DNA from: Salinivirgaceae bacterium
GTDB taxonomy: Bacteria > Bacteroidota > Bacteroidia > Bacteroidales > SZUA-534
Assembly: GCA_017527435.1 (NCBI GenBank)
Contig: JAFXQB010000014.1
Coordinates: 1 to 43,021, forward strand
Direction of reading: 5' to 3'
DNA: 43,021 nucleotides
In this document: piece by piece, positions 29,787 through 37,584 of the stretch
Layout: the number at the start of each line of letters is the position of its first letter
Position numbering within the stretch: the stretch's first letter is position 1
Notes under the pieces: model-generated
Told to the model about the DNA's origin: nothing
Database searches by the model: none
Seen by the model: only the letters and a program-made list of their open reading frames with translations
Translations under genes and position numbers: made by a program

Positions 29787-30701
29787 ATGGCTTATAAGAA
29801 AATTGACAAAGAGTTCTGTCTGTCCGACGATTCCGTGAACTGCTACGGCTACCGTCTGCTCACCAGCGGTCTGAAACTGGAGCGTTTCAATCCGCCCATC
29901 GGCTTTCTGATGCACAACCGCGAGGCTGGAGTGGCCGTCCGCTGGGAGGACCTTGTTGTTCGCGATGGCTGCCTGTTCGGCCGTCCGTCAGTTAACGAGA
30001 CTGCTTTCCCCGACCTTGCCAAACAGATTGAGGAGGGTTTCTACGCCGCCGCCAGTGTCGGACATATTGTCGCGCTGAAGATGACCGACGATGACAGTCA
30101 GAAGATTGAAGGCCAGACTGGCCCGACGGTGCTTGAGTGGTTCCCACGCGAAATCAGCATTGTTGACATTCCTGGCAACTACAACGCCATTGCCCAACTC
30201 TACGACGAGGCGGACAATCTGCTCCACGACTTATCCGATAACTTAAAATCTATAACTATGCCAAAAGCATCTATTGAGTTGGAAGCCTTAGGGCTTCCCA
30301 ACCTCTCGGCTGACGCTACAGTTGAGCAGGTACAAGAGGCCATCCGCGACCTGGTTGCGAAGGCCAAGCGTGTGGATGAGGCTGAAAAGGCTCTCCACGA
30401 GTTGCAAGAACAGACAAACCGCGACAAGGTGGATACGCTGCTCAAAGCCGCGCTCGACGCCCACAAAATCAATGCGGCCAGCGCTGAAAAACTGAAAGCC
30501 GACTATGGCGGGGAGCCCGAAAAACTCGCCGCGCTGCTTGAGGATATGCCCGCACAGCAGACCATTGCCCAACGCTTGAACACCGACATTCCTGAGGAGT
30601 ATCGCGACAAGACCTGGGCTGAACTCTACGCCACTGGCAAGTTGAAAGCCCTCAAAAAGAACTTCCCAGAGTACTACAAAGAACTCTGCGAGAAACGTTG
30701 A
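29787..30701 (+). CDS. Prohead protease with in-frame scaffold
   Basis: 304 residues, equivalent of Mu gpI/gpZ. The N-terminal half (about 1-150) resembles a caudoviral prohead protease: GFLMHNREAGVAVRWEDLVV with a catalytic-type His, and the strand FYAAASVGHIVAL followed by PREISIVDIPGNYNAI. The C-terminal half (from about 158) is helical, coiled-coil rich (VEQVQEAIRDLVAKAKRVDE, AEKALHELQEQTNRDKV) and serves as scaffold. An internal ATG at 30258 could make the scaffold alone. It directly precedes the capsid gene. Confidence 0.8.
   Translation: MAYKKIDKEFCLSDDSVNCYGYRLLTSGLKLERFNPPIGFLMHNREAGVAVRWEDLVVRDGCLFGRPSVNETAFPDLAKQIEEGFYAAASVGHIVALKMTDDDSQKIEGQTGPTVLEWFPREISIVDIPGNYNAIAQLYDEADNLLHDLSDNLKSITMPKASIELEALGLPNLSADATVEQVQEAIRDLVAKAKRVDEAEKALHELQEQTNRDKVDTLLKAALDAHKINAASAEKLKADYGGEPEKLAALLEDMPAQQTIAQRLNTDIPEEYRDKTWAELYATGKLKALKKNFPEYYKELCEKR
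30258..30701 (+). CDS. Nested scaffold protein, internal start
   Basis: An in-frame ATG (MPKASIELEALGLPNLSADA) after an A/T-rich stretch (AACTTAAAATCTATAACT) inside GC-rich coding DNA. Such a stretch is how translation starts usually look in this genome. The 147-residue product would be the scaffold domain alone, as with gene Z nested in gene I of phage Mu. The existence of a separate product is inferred. Confidence 0.55.
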   Translation: MPKASIELEALGLPNLSADATVEQVQEAIRDLVAKAKRVDEAEKALHELQEQTNRDKVDTLLKAALDAHKINAASAEKLKADYGGEPEKLAALLEDMPAQQTIAQRLNTDIPEEYRDKTWAELYATGKLKALKKNFPEYYKELCEKR

Positions 30702-30727
30702 ATTGTGTAACCTAAAAACATAACAAG

Positions 30728-31960
30728 ATGCCTATTTCAGCAATTCCTGTTCAAGTTTTCGAGACCTATGTGGTTGAGAAACTTCGCAAGACCAACCCGT
30801 TCCTGGCACACGCCGTGAACGAGTCGTCTTCGGTACTCGGCGGCGCCGTAGTACACATTCCGCAGGCTGGCGCAGCCCCTGCCGTAGTCAAGAACCGCTC
30901 TACGTTCCCTGCAACCGCAGTGATGCGCACCGATTCATTCGTGACCTATTCACTGAACGTATTCTCGACCACTCCGACACACGTCACCTGGCACGAGGAG
31001 AACGAAATCAGTTACGACAAGACCGACTCTGTTCTGCGTGACCACGTGGAGACACTGATGGAAACTGTCGGTGACGAGATTCTCTATGCCTGGGTAACTG
31101 GCACGCTTGCCAACGGCAACGCCGGTGTCATTCCGTCAGGCTCAATCATCCGCACTTCGGGCGATGCTATTGCGGCAACCGAAAGCGGTCAAACTGGCTA
31201 CCGTAAAGCCCTCACTTATGCCGACGTTCAAAAGGCGCAAGCCCTGATGAACAAGCAAGGTGTGGCAAAAACAGGCCGTTATCTGTTGCTCGAAACTTAT
31301 ATGCTTCAGCAACTCATCGACAGTCTGTCGGCTAACCAAATGGCAGCCTTCCAACAGAGTGCCAACCTTGCCGAGGGCATTGTAGGCCGTATCTGCGGAT
31401 TCGATGTGTTGGAGCGCAGCACTGTGCTGATGTTCACAGCCGCTGGCGCACCGATTGCTCCTGGCACTTCTGTAACAGCCACTGACGAACTGGCTTCGTT
31501 GGCTTGGCAGTCAGACTGCGTATCGCTGGCTCTGGGCGACATCAAACCGTTCCAGGACATCGACAATCCTGAATACTACGGTGACATTTTCTCGGCTTTG
31601 GTTAAAGCGGGCGGCCGCTGCCGTCGTGGCGACTGGAAGGGTATTGTCGCCCTTGTTCAGGCAACGCCAGTATCACCAGCCACCCCGACCATTTCGGGCG
31701 ACAGCACTGTTGAGTTGGCGGCTACCGCTACCGCAAAGAACCGCACCTATGCGACTTCTAACGGTGCCGATGTAACCGCATCGACTGACGCTGCTTGGCT
31801 GACCGTTTCGGCTACAGGCAAAAAAGTAACCTTCACTCCGCAGGCTTACGCCCACGACGCTGAAGGTAGTGACCCGCGCACGGCTACTGTTGTAGTAGGT
31901 ATCAAAGATACCGAAATCAGTATGAACGTGACGGTAACACAGCCAAAGGCTGATTCCTAA
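30728..31960 (+). CDS. Major capsid protein with BACON-like C-terminal domain
   Basis: 410 residues. Residues 1 to about 310 are the HK97-fold shell protein (Mu gpT counterpart): VHIPQAGAAPAVVKNRSTFP, VTWHEENEISYDKTDSVLRD, LTYADVQKAQALMNKQGV and YGDIFSALVKAGGRCRR. After a Pro/Thr linker (313-322), about 90 residues look like a BACON/Ig-like beta domain: AAWLTVSATGKKVTFTPQAY, then DPRTATVVVGIKD and MNVTVTQPK. This domain probably projects from the capsid surface. The gene lies 26 nt after the protease/scaffold gene. Confidence 0.85.
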   Translation: MPISAIPVQVFETYVVEKLRKTNPFLAHAVNESSSVLGGAVVHIPQAGAAPAVVKNRSTFPATAVMRTDSFVTYSLNVFSTTPTHVTWHEENEISYDKTDSVLRDHVETLMETVGDEILYAWVTGTLANGNAGVIPSGSIIRTSGDAIAATESGQTGYRKALTYADVQKAQALMNKQGVAKTGRYLLLETYMLQQLIDSLSANQMAAFQQSANLAEGIVGRICGFDVLERSTVLMFTAAGAPIAPGTSVTATDELASLAWQSDCVSLALGDIKPFQDIDNPEYYGDIFSALVKAGGRCRRGDWKGIVALVQATPVSPATPTISGDSTVELAATATAKNRTYATSNGADVTASTDAAWLTVSATGKKVTFTPQAYAHDAEGSDPRTATVVVGIKDTEISMNVTVTQPKADS

Positions 31961-31980
31961 ATTAGAACCTGTTCTGTGAA

Positions 31981-32028
31981 AATTGAGGATTGAGGGGAAC
32001 CGGGCACACCGCCCTTCAATTCTCAATT
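31981..32028 (+). terminator. Long hairpin after the capsid gene
   Basis: AATTGAGGATTGAGGGG-type left arm (31981-31996) pairs with CCCTTCAATTCTCAATT (32012-32028). No T-run follows, so it may slow transcription or protect the 3' end of the abundant capsid mRNA rather than terminate. Confidence 0.45.
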
Positions 32029-32043
32029 AATTGAAAAAACTCT

Positions 32044-32463
32044 ATGCGTACAATTGTTTCCATCATTATTCATTGCACCGCCACTCCGGCGGGTCGTAAT
32101 GTCACTGTCGGCGAAATCCGGCAGTGGCACCGCGACCGCGGATGGGCTGACATCGGCTACCATTATGTCATCGGGCTCGACGGCACGGTGCACGAAGGCC
32201 GTCCGATAGATAAGATGGGAGCGCATTGTACGGGACAGAACGCTCACTCGGTGGGTATCTGCTACGTGGGCGGAACTGATAAAAACGGCACACCGTGCGA
32301 CACGCGCACCGATGCCCAAAAAGCGGCTATGCTCCGACTGGTTAAGGTTCTGATGGAAACTTATGACATCAAGGCCGACCACGTTTGGGGACACAACCGT
32401 TTTGCGGCAAAGGCTTGTCCGTCGTTCGATGTTGAGCAATGGAAAAAGGAGGTTGGACTATGA
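32044..32463 (+). CDS. Endolysin, N-acetylmuramoyl-L-alanine amidase
   Basis: 139 residues of the T7 lysozyme/amidase_2 family; it cuts the amide bond between muramic acid and L-Ala in peptidoglycan. Zinc ligands are in place: His10 (IIIHCTAT), His117 (VWGHNRF) and Cys125 (KACPSFDV), with Lys123 and a Tyr in GYHYVIG as catalytic candidates. No signal peptide, so a holin is needed for release. It is followed by the holin/spanin genes with an ATGA overlap. Confidence 0.92.
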   Translation: MRTIVSIIIHCTATPAGRNVTVGEIRQWHRDRGWADIGYHYVIGLDGTVHEGRPIDKMGAHCTGQNAHSVGICYVGGTDKNGTPCDTRTDAQKAAMLRLVKVLMETYDIKADHVWGHNRFAAKACPSFDVEQWKKEVGL

Positions 32464-32840
32464 CAACATCTGAAATTGTAATGGCTGTTCTGAACGTGCT
32501 GCTTGTCAGCGGCGGACTGGTTGTGCTGGTCACACTGCGAAGCACCGTCAAGAGCGCGAAGGCCGCTGCACAGGCAAACGGCACCGATGCCAACGACAAA
32601 CTGATGAAGAGTTACGAGGAACACATCCTGAACCCTGTGCTCAAAGAACTGGAGGTTCTGCGCGGTGAGCGCGAATGTTCACGCGAAAACGAATTAAAAC
32701 GAGAAAAACTGTATGAAAAGACAAATCGAAAACTTGACCGGCTGGCAAGGGCTATCGAAAAGATTCCTTCTTGCCCTCACGCTGCTCAGTGCCCTGTGTC
32801 TGACAGCCTGCAAAAATCAGCAGCCGATTGTCCAGACTGA
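32460..32840 (+). CDS. Holin or inner-membrane spanin-like protein
   Basis: 126 residues. One N-terminal membrane helix (about 5-26: IVMAVLNVLLVSGGLVVLVT) is followed by a long charged coiled coil (EEHILNPVLKELEVLRGERE). This fits a single-pass holin, or an Rz-type i-spanin with periplasmic coiled coil. The next gene starts inside it in another frame (128-nt overlap) and encodes a lipoprotein, the layout of Rz/Rz1 pairs. No second membrane segment is present. It overlaps the endolysin stop by 4 nt. Confidence 0.6.
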   Translation: MTTSEIVMAVLNVLLVSGGLVVLVTLRSTVKSAKAAAQANGTDANDKLMKSYEEHILNPVLKELEVLRGERECSRENELKREKLYEKTNRKLDRLARAIEKIPSCPHAAQCPVSDSLQKSAADCPD

Positions 32841-33258
32841 CACCATTGAGCGCACCGTTACCGAATATCTGCGCGACACTGTTGTGCGGTTCGAGGCTGA
32901 CAGCGCGCATATTGTGGCGTTGGTGGAGTGCGACAGTTTGCGGCGCGTGCAAATAAGGCAACTTGCCGAGATGTACGGCCAGCGACTGAATCCAACACTG
33001 AAAGTCACTGAGTCGGCATCGGCGGTGACACTAACATTCAACTGTCACGAGGATAGTCTGCAACGGATTATTCAATTGCGCGACCGCGAAATACACGAAC
33101 TGCGGACCAGCCAACAGACGGTGACAGTGGAATGTGAGAAACACCTGACGCTTTGGCAGTCGTTTGTAATGGTGAACGGCTACATCGCGCTTGTATTCAT
33201 ATTACTAATCATCGTAGCGGCCCTTGCAAAATGCTTCTACGGTACTAAAAAACATTAA
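32713..33258 (+). CDS. Lipoprotein with C-terminal membrane helix, candidate unimolecular spanin
   Basis: 181 residues. The N-terminus has a lipoprotein signal (LLALTLLSALCLTACK, Cys about 33), then a mainly helical periplasmic part (DSLQRIIQLRDREIHELRTS) and a C-terminal membrane helix (about 155-175: GYIALVFILLIIVAALAK). A lipid anchor in the outer membrane plus an inner-membrane helix in one chain is the design of u-spanins such as T1 gp11, which fuse the membranes during lysis. The start lies 128 nt inside the preceding gene. Confidence 0.6.
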   Translation: MKRQIENLTGWQGLSKRFLLALTLLSALCLTACKNQQPIVQTDTIERTVTEYLRDTVVRFEADSAHIVALVECDSLRRVQIRQLAEMYGQRLNPTLKVTESASAVTLTFNCHEDSLQRIIQLRDREIHELRTSQQTVTVECEKHLTLWQSFVMVNGYIALVFILLIIVAALAKCFYGTKKH

Positions 33259-33260
33259 CA

Positions 33261-34403
33261 ATGTCATTCCCTGGAGTACAAATCAACGTAACCAACGGCA
33301 ACCTGCAGCAGGAGATTGCCGTACTCGACGCCGTTCCCGCTCTGGTGGCAACGGTAAAGACTACAGCCCTTGTGGGCGAGGTGAAACAGGTTTACAGTCT
33401 GGCCGATGCCGAAAGCAAAGGCTACACTGAGAGTGCCGAACCGTTTATGCACCGTCTGCTCGATGAGTATTACACCGAACTTGGCGGACGCCAGCGGTTG
33501 TTTGTGATGGGCATTGCCGCCGCCACATCAATGGCGCAGGCTCTGACCGCCACCAACGCCAATGGTGTGCAGAAACTTCTGAACGCCGCCCAAGGCGAAA
33601 TCAATCTTGTGGCCATTGCCCGTGAACCGGCAAGCGGCTACAATCCTGGCACTGCTTTCCTCGACTCTGATGTTTCGGCTGCCGTAACGGCCAGCAAAAC
33701 ACTGTGCGAGGCTTGGCAAAGCCAAAACCACCCATTCCGCGTCTTTATTGAGGGACGTGTGGCCGACGAGACCAAAACCAACGCCTACAGCCCGAACACC
33801 GCCACCAACGGCTTTGCTTCGGTGGTTCTGGGCGGAACTGACGACGACGGCTCGGCTGCCGTATCGCTGGCATTGGCGCGCGCATCGAAATACGGTGCCC
33901 ACATCAAACTTGGCAGCGGTGAGAACGGCGCTCTGACGGCACAGCAAATCTACATTGGCGAGGACAAACTTGAGGAGCGCCTCGATATGGAGACTCTCCA
34001 CGACGCCGGATTCCTGACCTTTATGCACCGACCTGGTGCTGCGGGCTACTATTTCGGCCGCGACAATATGTGCTCGACCGACGACTATCGAATCCTGGCA
34101 CACGGGCGCATCATCGACAAGGTGCAGCGCATTGCGGCGCAGGCCTACCTCCCGTTTGTCGAGACTCCAATCAGGATGAACGCCGACGGAACAGTCAACG
34201 CCACCGATGCAGCCTACATTGAGGCTACGCTGGAGAACGCCGTGCGCGCGGCAATGTCGGAGCAAATCAGCGGCATCAAGGTCAGTGTGCCGCTCACGCA
34301 GGATGTCATCAACACTTCGACTTTGAGCGTCGATGTGAAGGTGCAGCCGCTCGGTTATCTGACTTGGATTACTGTCACACTTGGCTTGGCAACGAGCCTC
34401 TAA
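33261..34403 (+). CDS. Tail sheath protein (DUF2586-like)
   Basis: 380 residues; the contractile sheath subunit (Mu gpL counterpart). Features: N-terminal FPGVQINVTNGNLQQEIAVL, the middle region with HPFRVFIEGRVAD, and the sheath-like C-terminus LHDAGFLTFMHRPGAAGYYF, followed by YRILAHGRIIDKVQRIA and the last strand pair LSVDVKVQPLGYLTWITVTL. It starts 2 nt after the spanin gene. Presence of a sheath makes the phage a myovirus. Confidence 0.8.
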   Translation: MSFPGVQINVTNGNLQQEIAVLDAVPALVATVKTTALVGEVKQVYSLADAESKGYTESAEPFMHRLLDEYYTELGGRQRLFVMGIAAATSMAQALTATNANGVQKLLNAAQGEINLVAIAREPASGYNPGTAFLDSDVSAAVTASKTLCEAWQSQNHPFRVFIEGRVADETKTNAYSPNTATNGFASVVLGGTDDDGSAAVSLALARASKYGAHIKLGSGENGALTAQQIYIGEDKLEERLDMETLHDAGFLTFMHRPGAAGYYFGRDNMCSTDDYRILAHGRIIDKVQRIAAQAYLPFVETPIRMNADGTVNATDAAYIEATLENAVRAAMSEQISGIKVSVPLTQDVINTSTLSVDVKVQPLGYLTWITVTLGLATSL

Positions 34404-34415
34404 AAAAACGAGACT

Positions 34416-34862
34416 ATGAATATTAACATCAAATCATCGGAGTGCGCCTGGCATCACGCCGAAATCAAGGTGCTTGACCGCGTTATCAAAGGCATAACGG
34501 GCTTCGAGTTCAAGAAAGCAACCGAAAAAGAGGCCATCTACGGTGCGGGGCAGAACCCCATCGACATCCAGGAGGGCAACATTTCGTGCACAGGCAGCAT
34601 CACCATCTACGGTTTTGAGAAAGACCGTATGGACCAGGCTGCCCGCGCTGCCGGTTACGACGACATCACACAGGTGCCGCACGAGCTCATCAACATTGTG
34701 GCAACGTTCCGTAAGGTGGCAAAAGACCCGATTACAACCATTGTTGCTTCGGGTGTGGCCTTCACGGAGACAACCGACTCAATGTCGCAGAACGACAAGA
34801 AACGCGAATGCCAGTTGCCGTTCATCTGTATGGACATTCAGAAAACAACCAAACCGCTTTAG
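34416..34862 (+). CDS. Tail tube protein
   Basis: 148 residues with the beta-rich pattern of tube proteins: CAWHHAEIKVLDRVIKGITG (N-terminal strands), EKEAIYGAGQNPIDIQEGNI, then CTGSITIYGFE and a conserved-like C-terminal strand AFTETTDSMSQNDKKRECQL. The position directly after the sheath gene and before the chaperone fits Mu gpM. No close family name is certain. Confidence 0.75.
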   Translation: MNINIKSSECAWHHAEIKVLDRVIKGITGFEFKKATEKEAIYGAGQNPIDIQEGNISCTGSITIYGFEKDRMDQAARAAGYDDITQVPHELINIVATFRKVAKDPITTIVASGVAFTETTDSMSQNDKKRECQLPFICMDIQKTTKPL

Positions 34863-34865
34863 CCT

Positions 34866-35201
34866 ATGGACGCAAAGATTCAGAAGATATTGGAAGACCG
34901 CTTTGGAAAGGAGAAAGTGGCCGACCTGCAAGCCCAGTTCAAGGGGCGCAAACTGAATGTGATTGTGGTGGAGGACAAGATTTGCCTGCTCCGCCCAATC
35001 AACGCCCGTGAGTTGTCGTCGTACTCGATGCTGGCGATGAAAGGCGATGAGGGTCTGGAGAACGCTGCCCGCTATCTGCTCGATGAGTTGTGGCTCGACG
35101 GCGACGAGGAAATCCGCAACGACGAGGAGTTCTTTATGTCGGCAATGTTGCAGATACAGAACGCTATCGAATTAAAAAAAAGTGCCTTCTATCGCGTCTG
35201 A
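34866..35201 (+). CDS. Tail assembly chaperone, short form
   Basis: 111 residues in the 0 frame: MDAKIQKILEDRFGKEKVAD, RKLNVIVVEDKICLLRPINA, RYLLDELWLDGDEEIRNDEE. Position between tube and tape measure, plus a slippery A AAA AAA near the 3' end, identify it as the gpG-type chaperone that coats the tape measure during tail assembly. Most product should end at 35201; a minority shifts into the -1 frame (see next entry). Confidence 0.8.
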   Translation: MDAKIQKILEDRFGKEKVADLQAQFKGRKLNVIVVEDKICLLRPINARELSSYSMLAMKGDEGLENAARYLLDELWLDGDEEIRNDEEFFMSAMLQIQNAIELKKSAFYRV

Positions 35202-35359
35202 AGGAAGGCCAGGAGGACAAGGAGAGTATTGAGTTCTTCTATGTCTTTGCAATGATGATGTTCGGTGCGCAGGTGCTTGAGTGGGACGACGAGGAGTTGT
35301 TCTACCGCACCGGCATCGCCATCGAATTATACAAACAAGGTGTTGTTAAACGATTATGA
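35180..35359 (+). CDS. Tail assembly chaperone, -1 frameshift extension
   Basis: Slippery heptamer A AAA AAA (35174-35180) in frame with the short form; a stem CCTTC/GAAGG (35185-35189, 35200-35204) follows after 4 nt. A -1 shift gives 59 more residues (KCLLSRLKEGQEDKESIEFF to YKQGVVKRL), total about 164. The extension has no start codon of its own. This is the classical G/GT arrangement. Its stop overlaps the tape-measure ATG. Confidence 0.8.
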   Translation, partial: KCLLSRLKEGQEDKESIEFFYVFAMMMFGAQVLEWDDEELFYRTGIAIELYKQGVVKRL

Positions 35360-37029
35360 GCGCTGTTGTTGAATATGCAATGAAGATGAAAGACCTGATG
35401 TCAGGTCCGCTGGGTAAGATTGGCGGCTCATACCGCGCAGTCACCAACGAAGCCACCCGCGCCACAAACGCGGCGTCGGCTTTTTCGCGCATTGGTGCGG
35501 CAGCGTTCAACGTTCTCAACATCGTCGGCGTTGTGAAGGGTGCCGTTGGGGCGTTCAAAGAGTTTACCGACGCCAACCAGGCACAGCAGGAGGCCGAAAC
35601 CAAACTTGCGCAGGTGATGCGCAACACAATGGGCGCGTCGGACGCCGAAATTCAGTCAATCAAAGACCTGACCGCCGCGCAACAGCAACTCGGAATCGTC
35701 GGTGACGAAATCCAACTTGCGGGCGCACAGGAACTGGGAACCTACCTTGAGAAAACCGAATCGCTCAAAAGCCTTATTCCGGTGATGAACGATATGGTGG
35801 CTCAACAGTATGGCTACAACGCCACGCAGGAGAACGCCGTGAACATTGCCACAATGATGGGTAAGGTGATGGAAGGCCAGGTGGGCGCGCTCTCGCGCTA
35901 CGGCTACAAGTTCGACGAGGCGCAGGAACAGATTCTGAAGTACGGAACCGAAGCCCAAAAGGTGGCCACGCTGACCGAAGTTATTGGTGACAGTGTGGGC
36001 GGAATGAACGCCGCGATGGCGCAGACGCCCGAAGGCCGAATGAAGCAACTGAAGAACACGCTCGGCGACATCAAAGAGCAAATTGGCAACGAGGCAACCA
36101 AACTCGGCGTGGCAATGCTGCCCGCCCTGCAAGGTCTGATGCCTGTTGTGCAAAAAGTGATGGGCGCACTCTCGAAAGGGTTGGAAGCCATCACCCCCAT
36201 TTTGCAGAATCTGTTGGGTAAGGCCGTGGTTGGCATCAACTGGATTGCCGACAACATTGGCAAGTTGAAGCCTTACATTATGGCTCTGTGGCAGCCATTA
36301 AGTAAGATATTCGACGCCATTGGCGAGAAGATGTCGGGGCTTTCAGGTTTTCTTGAGCCGTTGAAACGGTTCATCGACAGTATGTGGGCAACACTTGTAA
36401 GGCTGTGGACGCGCATTGGCGACGCCTTCAGTGGTCTGCTCGATTTTCTCGACCCGATTATTGAGGTTTTTACGGGCACTATTATGCCGATTGTAAATCA
36501 GATTTACGAGGTAGTAATGGATATTGTCGGCGACCTCATCGAGTTCATTAGTCAGTCGGAACTGCTGAAGGACATTTTCTCATTCATCGGCAAAATCTGT
36601 GAGTGGATTGGCGATGTGATTAAGGGCGTGGTCAGTGTGATAAAATGGATTTGGGACAATGTCTTGAAACCCATTTTAAACGGCATTGAAATGGCCTATC
36701 GGCTGATTAAGCGAGGCTCGACCGAAGCCGTGGCCAAAACCAAAACCGCCGCCGCACCAGTCATCGACACAAAGAATGCCCCCGAGACCACCACCGACAA
36801 AAAGATTGCCGAAATAGCCAAAAACACACGGCAGAACGCGCAGGTCGCAAAGGCCGCCGCGTCGGGTGTGGCAAGTTCGGGACCGAAGGTGGTCAACATC
36901 AACGTGCAGAAATTTTTCGACAACATACAGTTTAACACAACCACGCTCCAGGAGAGCGCGGCGAAGATTGAGGACACCATCCTTGAGGTTTTGAGCCGCG
37001 TTCTGGTGCAGGGTGCAAGCGCAGCATAA
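35356..37029 (+). CDS. Tape measure protein
   Basis: 557 residues; it sets tail length and helps DNA entry. The N-terminus is helical (ATNAASAFSRIGAAAFNVLN) with the Mu-like tape-measure segment QAQQEAETKLAQVMRNTMGA and QENAVNIATMMGKVMEGQVG. The middle has repeated amphipathic and hydrophobic helices (FIDSMWATLVRLWTRIGDAF, VYEVVMDIVGDLIEFISQ-like), the C-terminus a beta segment (VVNINVQKFFDNIQFNTTTL). Rather short, so the tail should be short (roughly 80 nm by 1.5 angstrom per residue). It overlaps the chaperone extension by 4 nt. Confidence 0.85.
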   Translation: MSAVVEYAMKMKDLMSGPLGKIGGSYRAVTNEATRATNAASAFSRIGAAAFNVLNIVGVVKGAVGAFKEFTDANQAQQEAETKLAQVMRNTMGASDAEIQSIKDLTAAQQQLGIVGDEIQLAGAQELGTYLEKTESLKSLIPVMNDMVAQQYGYNATQENAVNIATMMGKVMEGQVGALSRYGYKFDEAQEQILKYGTEAQKVATLTEVIGDSVGGMNAAMAQTPEGRMKQLKNTLGDIKEQIGNEATKLGVAMLPALQGLMPVVQKVMGALSKGLEAITPILQNLLGKAVVGINWIADNIGKLKPYIMALWQPLSKIFDAIGEKMSGLSGFLEPLKRFIDSMWATLVRLWTRIGDAFSGLLDFLDPIIEVFTGTIMPIVNQIYEVVMDIVGDLIEFISQSELLKDIFSFIGKICEWIGDVIKGVVSVIKWIWDNVLKPILNGIEMAYRLIKRGSTEAVAKTKTAAAPVIDTKNAPETTTDKKIAEIAKNTRQNAQVAKAAASGVASSGPKVVNINVQKFFDNIQFNTTTLQESAAKIEDTILEVLSRVLVQGASAA

Positions 37030-37032
37030 CCT

Positions 37033-37584
37033 ATGTCACACATCACAACCGACCTGTTACAACTCTATCGGACATTCTTTCCTGGTCCGTATGCCATTGA
37101 GCCGAAGCCCGACATCGACTATTCGGGCACCCGATTCGATGCGCCCTACCGCGAACAGTTCCGCGGACGCGATGTGTTTCTGCCAATCCACCTGACCAAC
37201 GGGGAGTATGAGGTTGACGTTCCGTGCGCCACAATGCGCGTGACGGGGCAGAAAACGGTCATACGCACGGCGGTGGCCGAACGCATTGGAACAGTCAAGG
37301 AGACATACAACGTGGGCGACTATCAGTTTGCCATCAAGGGCGTTTTGATTGCGCCTGCAGGCAAAGTCGCGCCTGACGATGACATATACCGGCTGCGGAT
37401 GCTGTTTGAATCGACAACGCCCGTGCAACTGATTAACGCCATCAGCGACCTTTTTATGGACGACAACCGCAACGTCTGCATCACCGACCTTGAATTTCCC
37501 GAGGTGGAAGGCAAGGAACTGCGCTGCCGTCCGTTCTCGCTCACTTGCGAGTCGGATTGTGTAACCAATCTAATTGCAGGCTGA
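37033..37584 (+). CDS. Baseplate/tail protein, DUF6046-like
   Basis: 183 residues. Segment DVFLPIHLTNGEYEVDVPCA, then TVKETYNVGDYQFAIKGVLI and LRMLFESTTPVQLINAISDL match the DUF6046 pattern of Bacteroidetes contractile tails; in function probably the counterpart of the hub-adaptor proteins (Mu gpN region). It sits 3 nt after the tape measure and overlaps the hub gene by 1 nt (TGATG). Confidence 0.65.
   Translation: MSHITTDLLQLYRTFFPGPYAIEPKPDIDYSGTRFDAPYREQFRGRDVFLPIHLTNGEYEVDVPCATMRVTGQKTVIRTAVAERIGTVKETYNVGDYQFAIKGVLIAPAGKVAPDDDIYRLRMLFESTTPVQLINAISDLFMDDNRNVCITDLEFPEVEGKELRCRPFSLTCESDCVTNLIAG

Noticed and set aside
33528..34265. 245-codon open frame antisense to the tail sheath gene
   Set aside because: Shadow of a GC-rich gene; the sheath protein is clearly recognisable on the plus strand.
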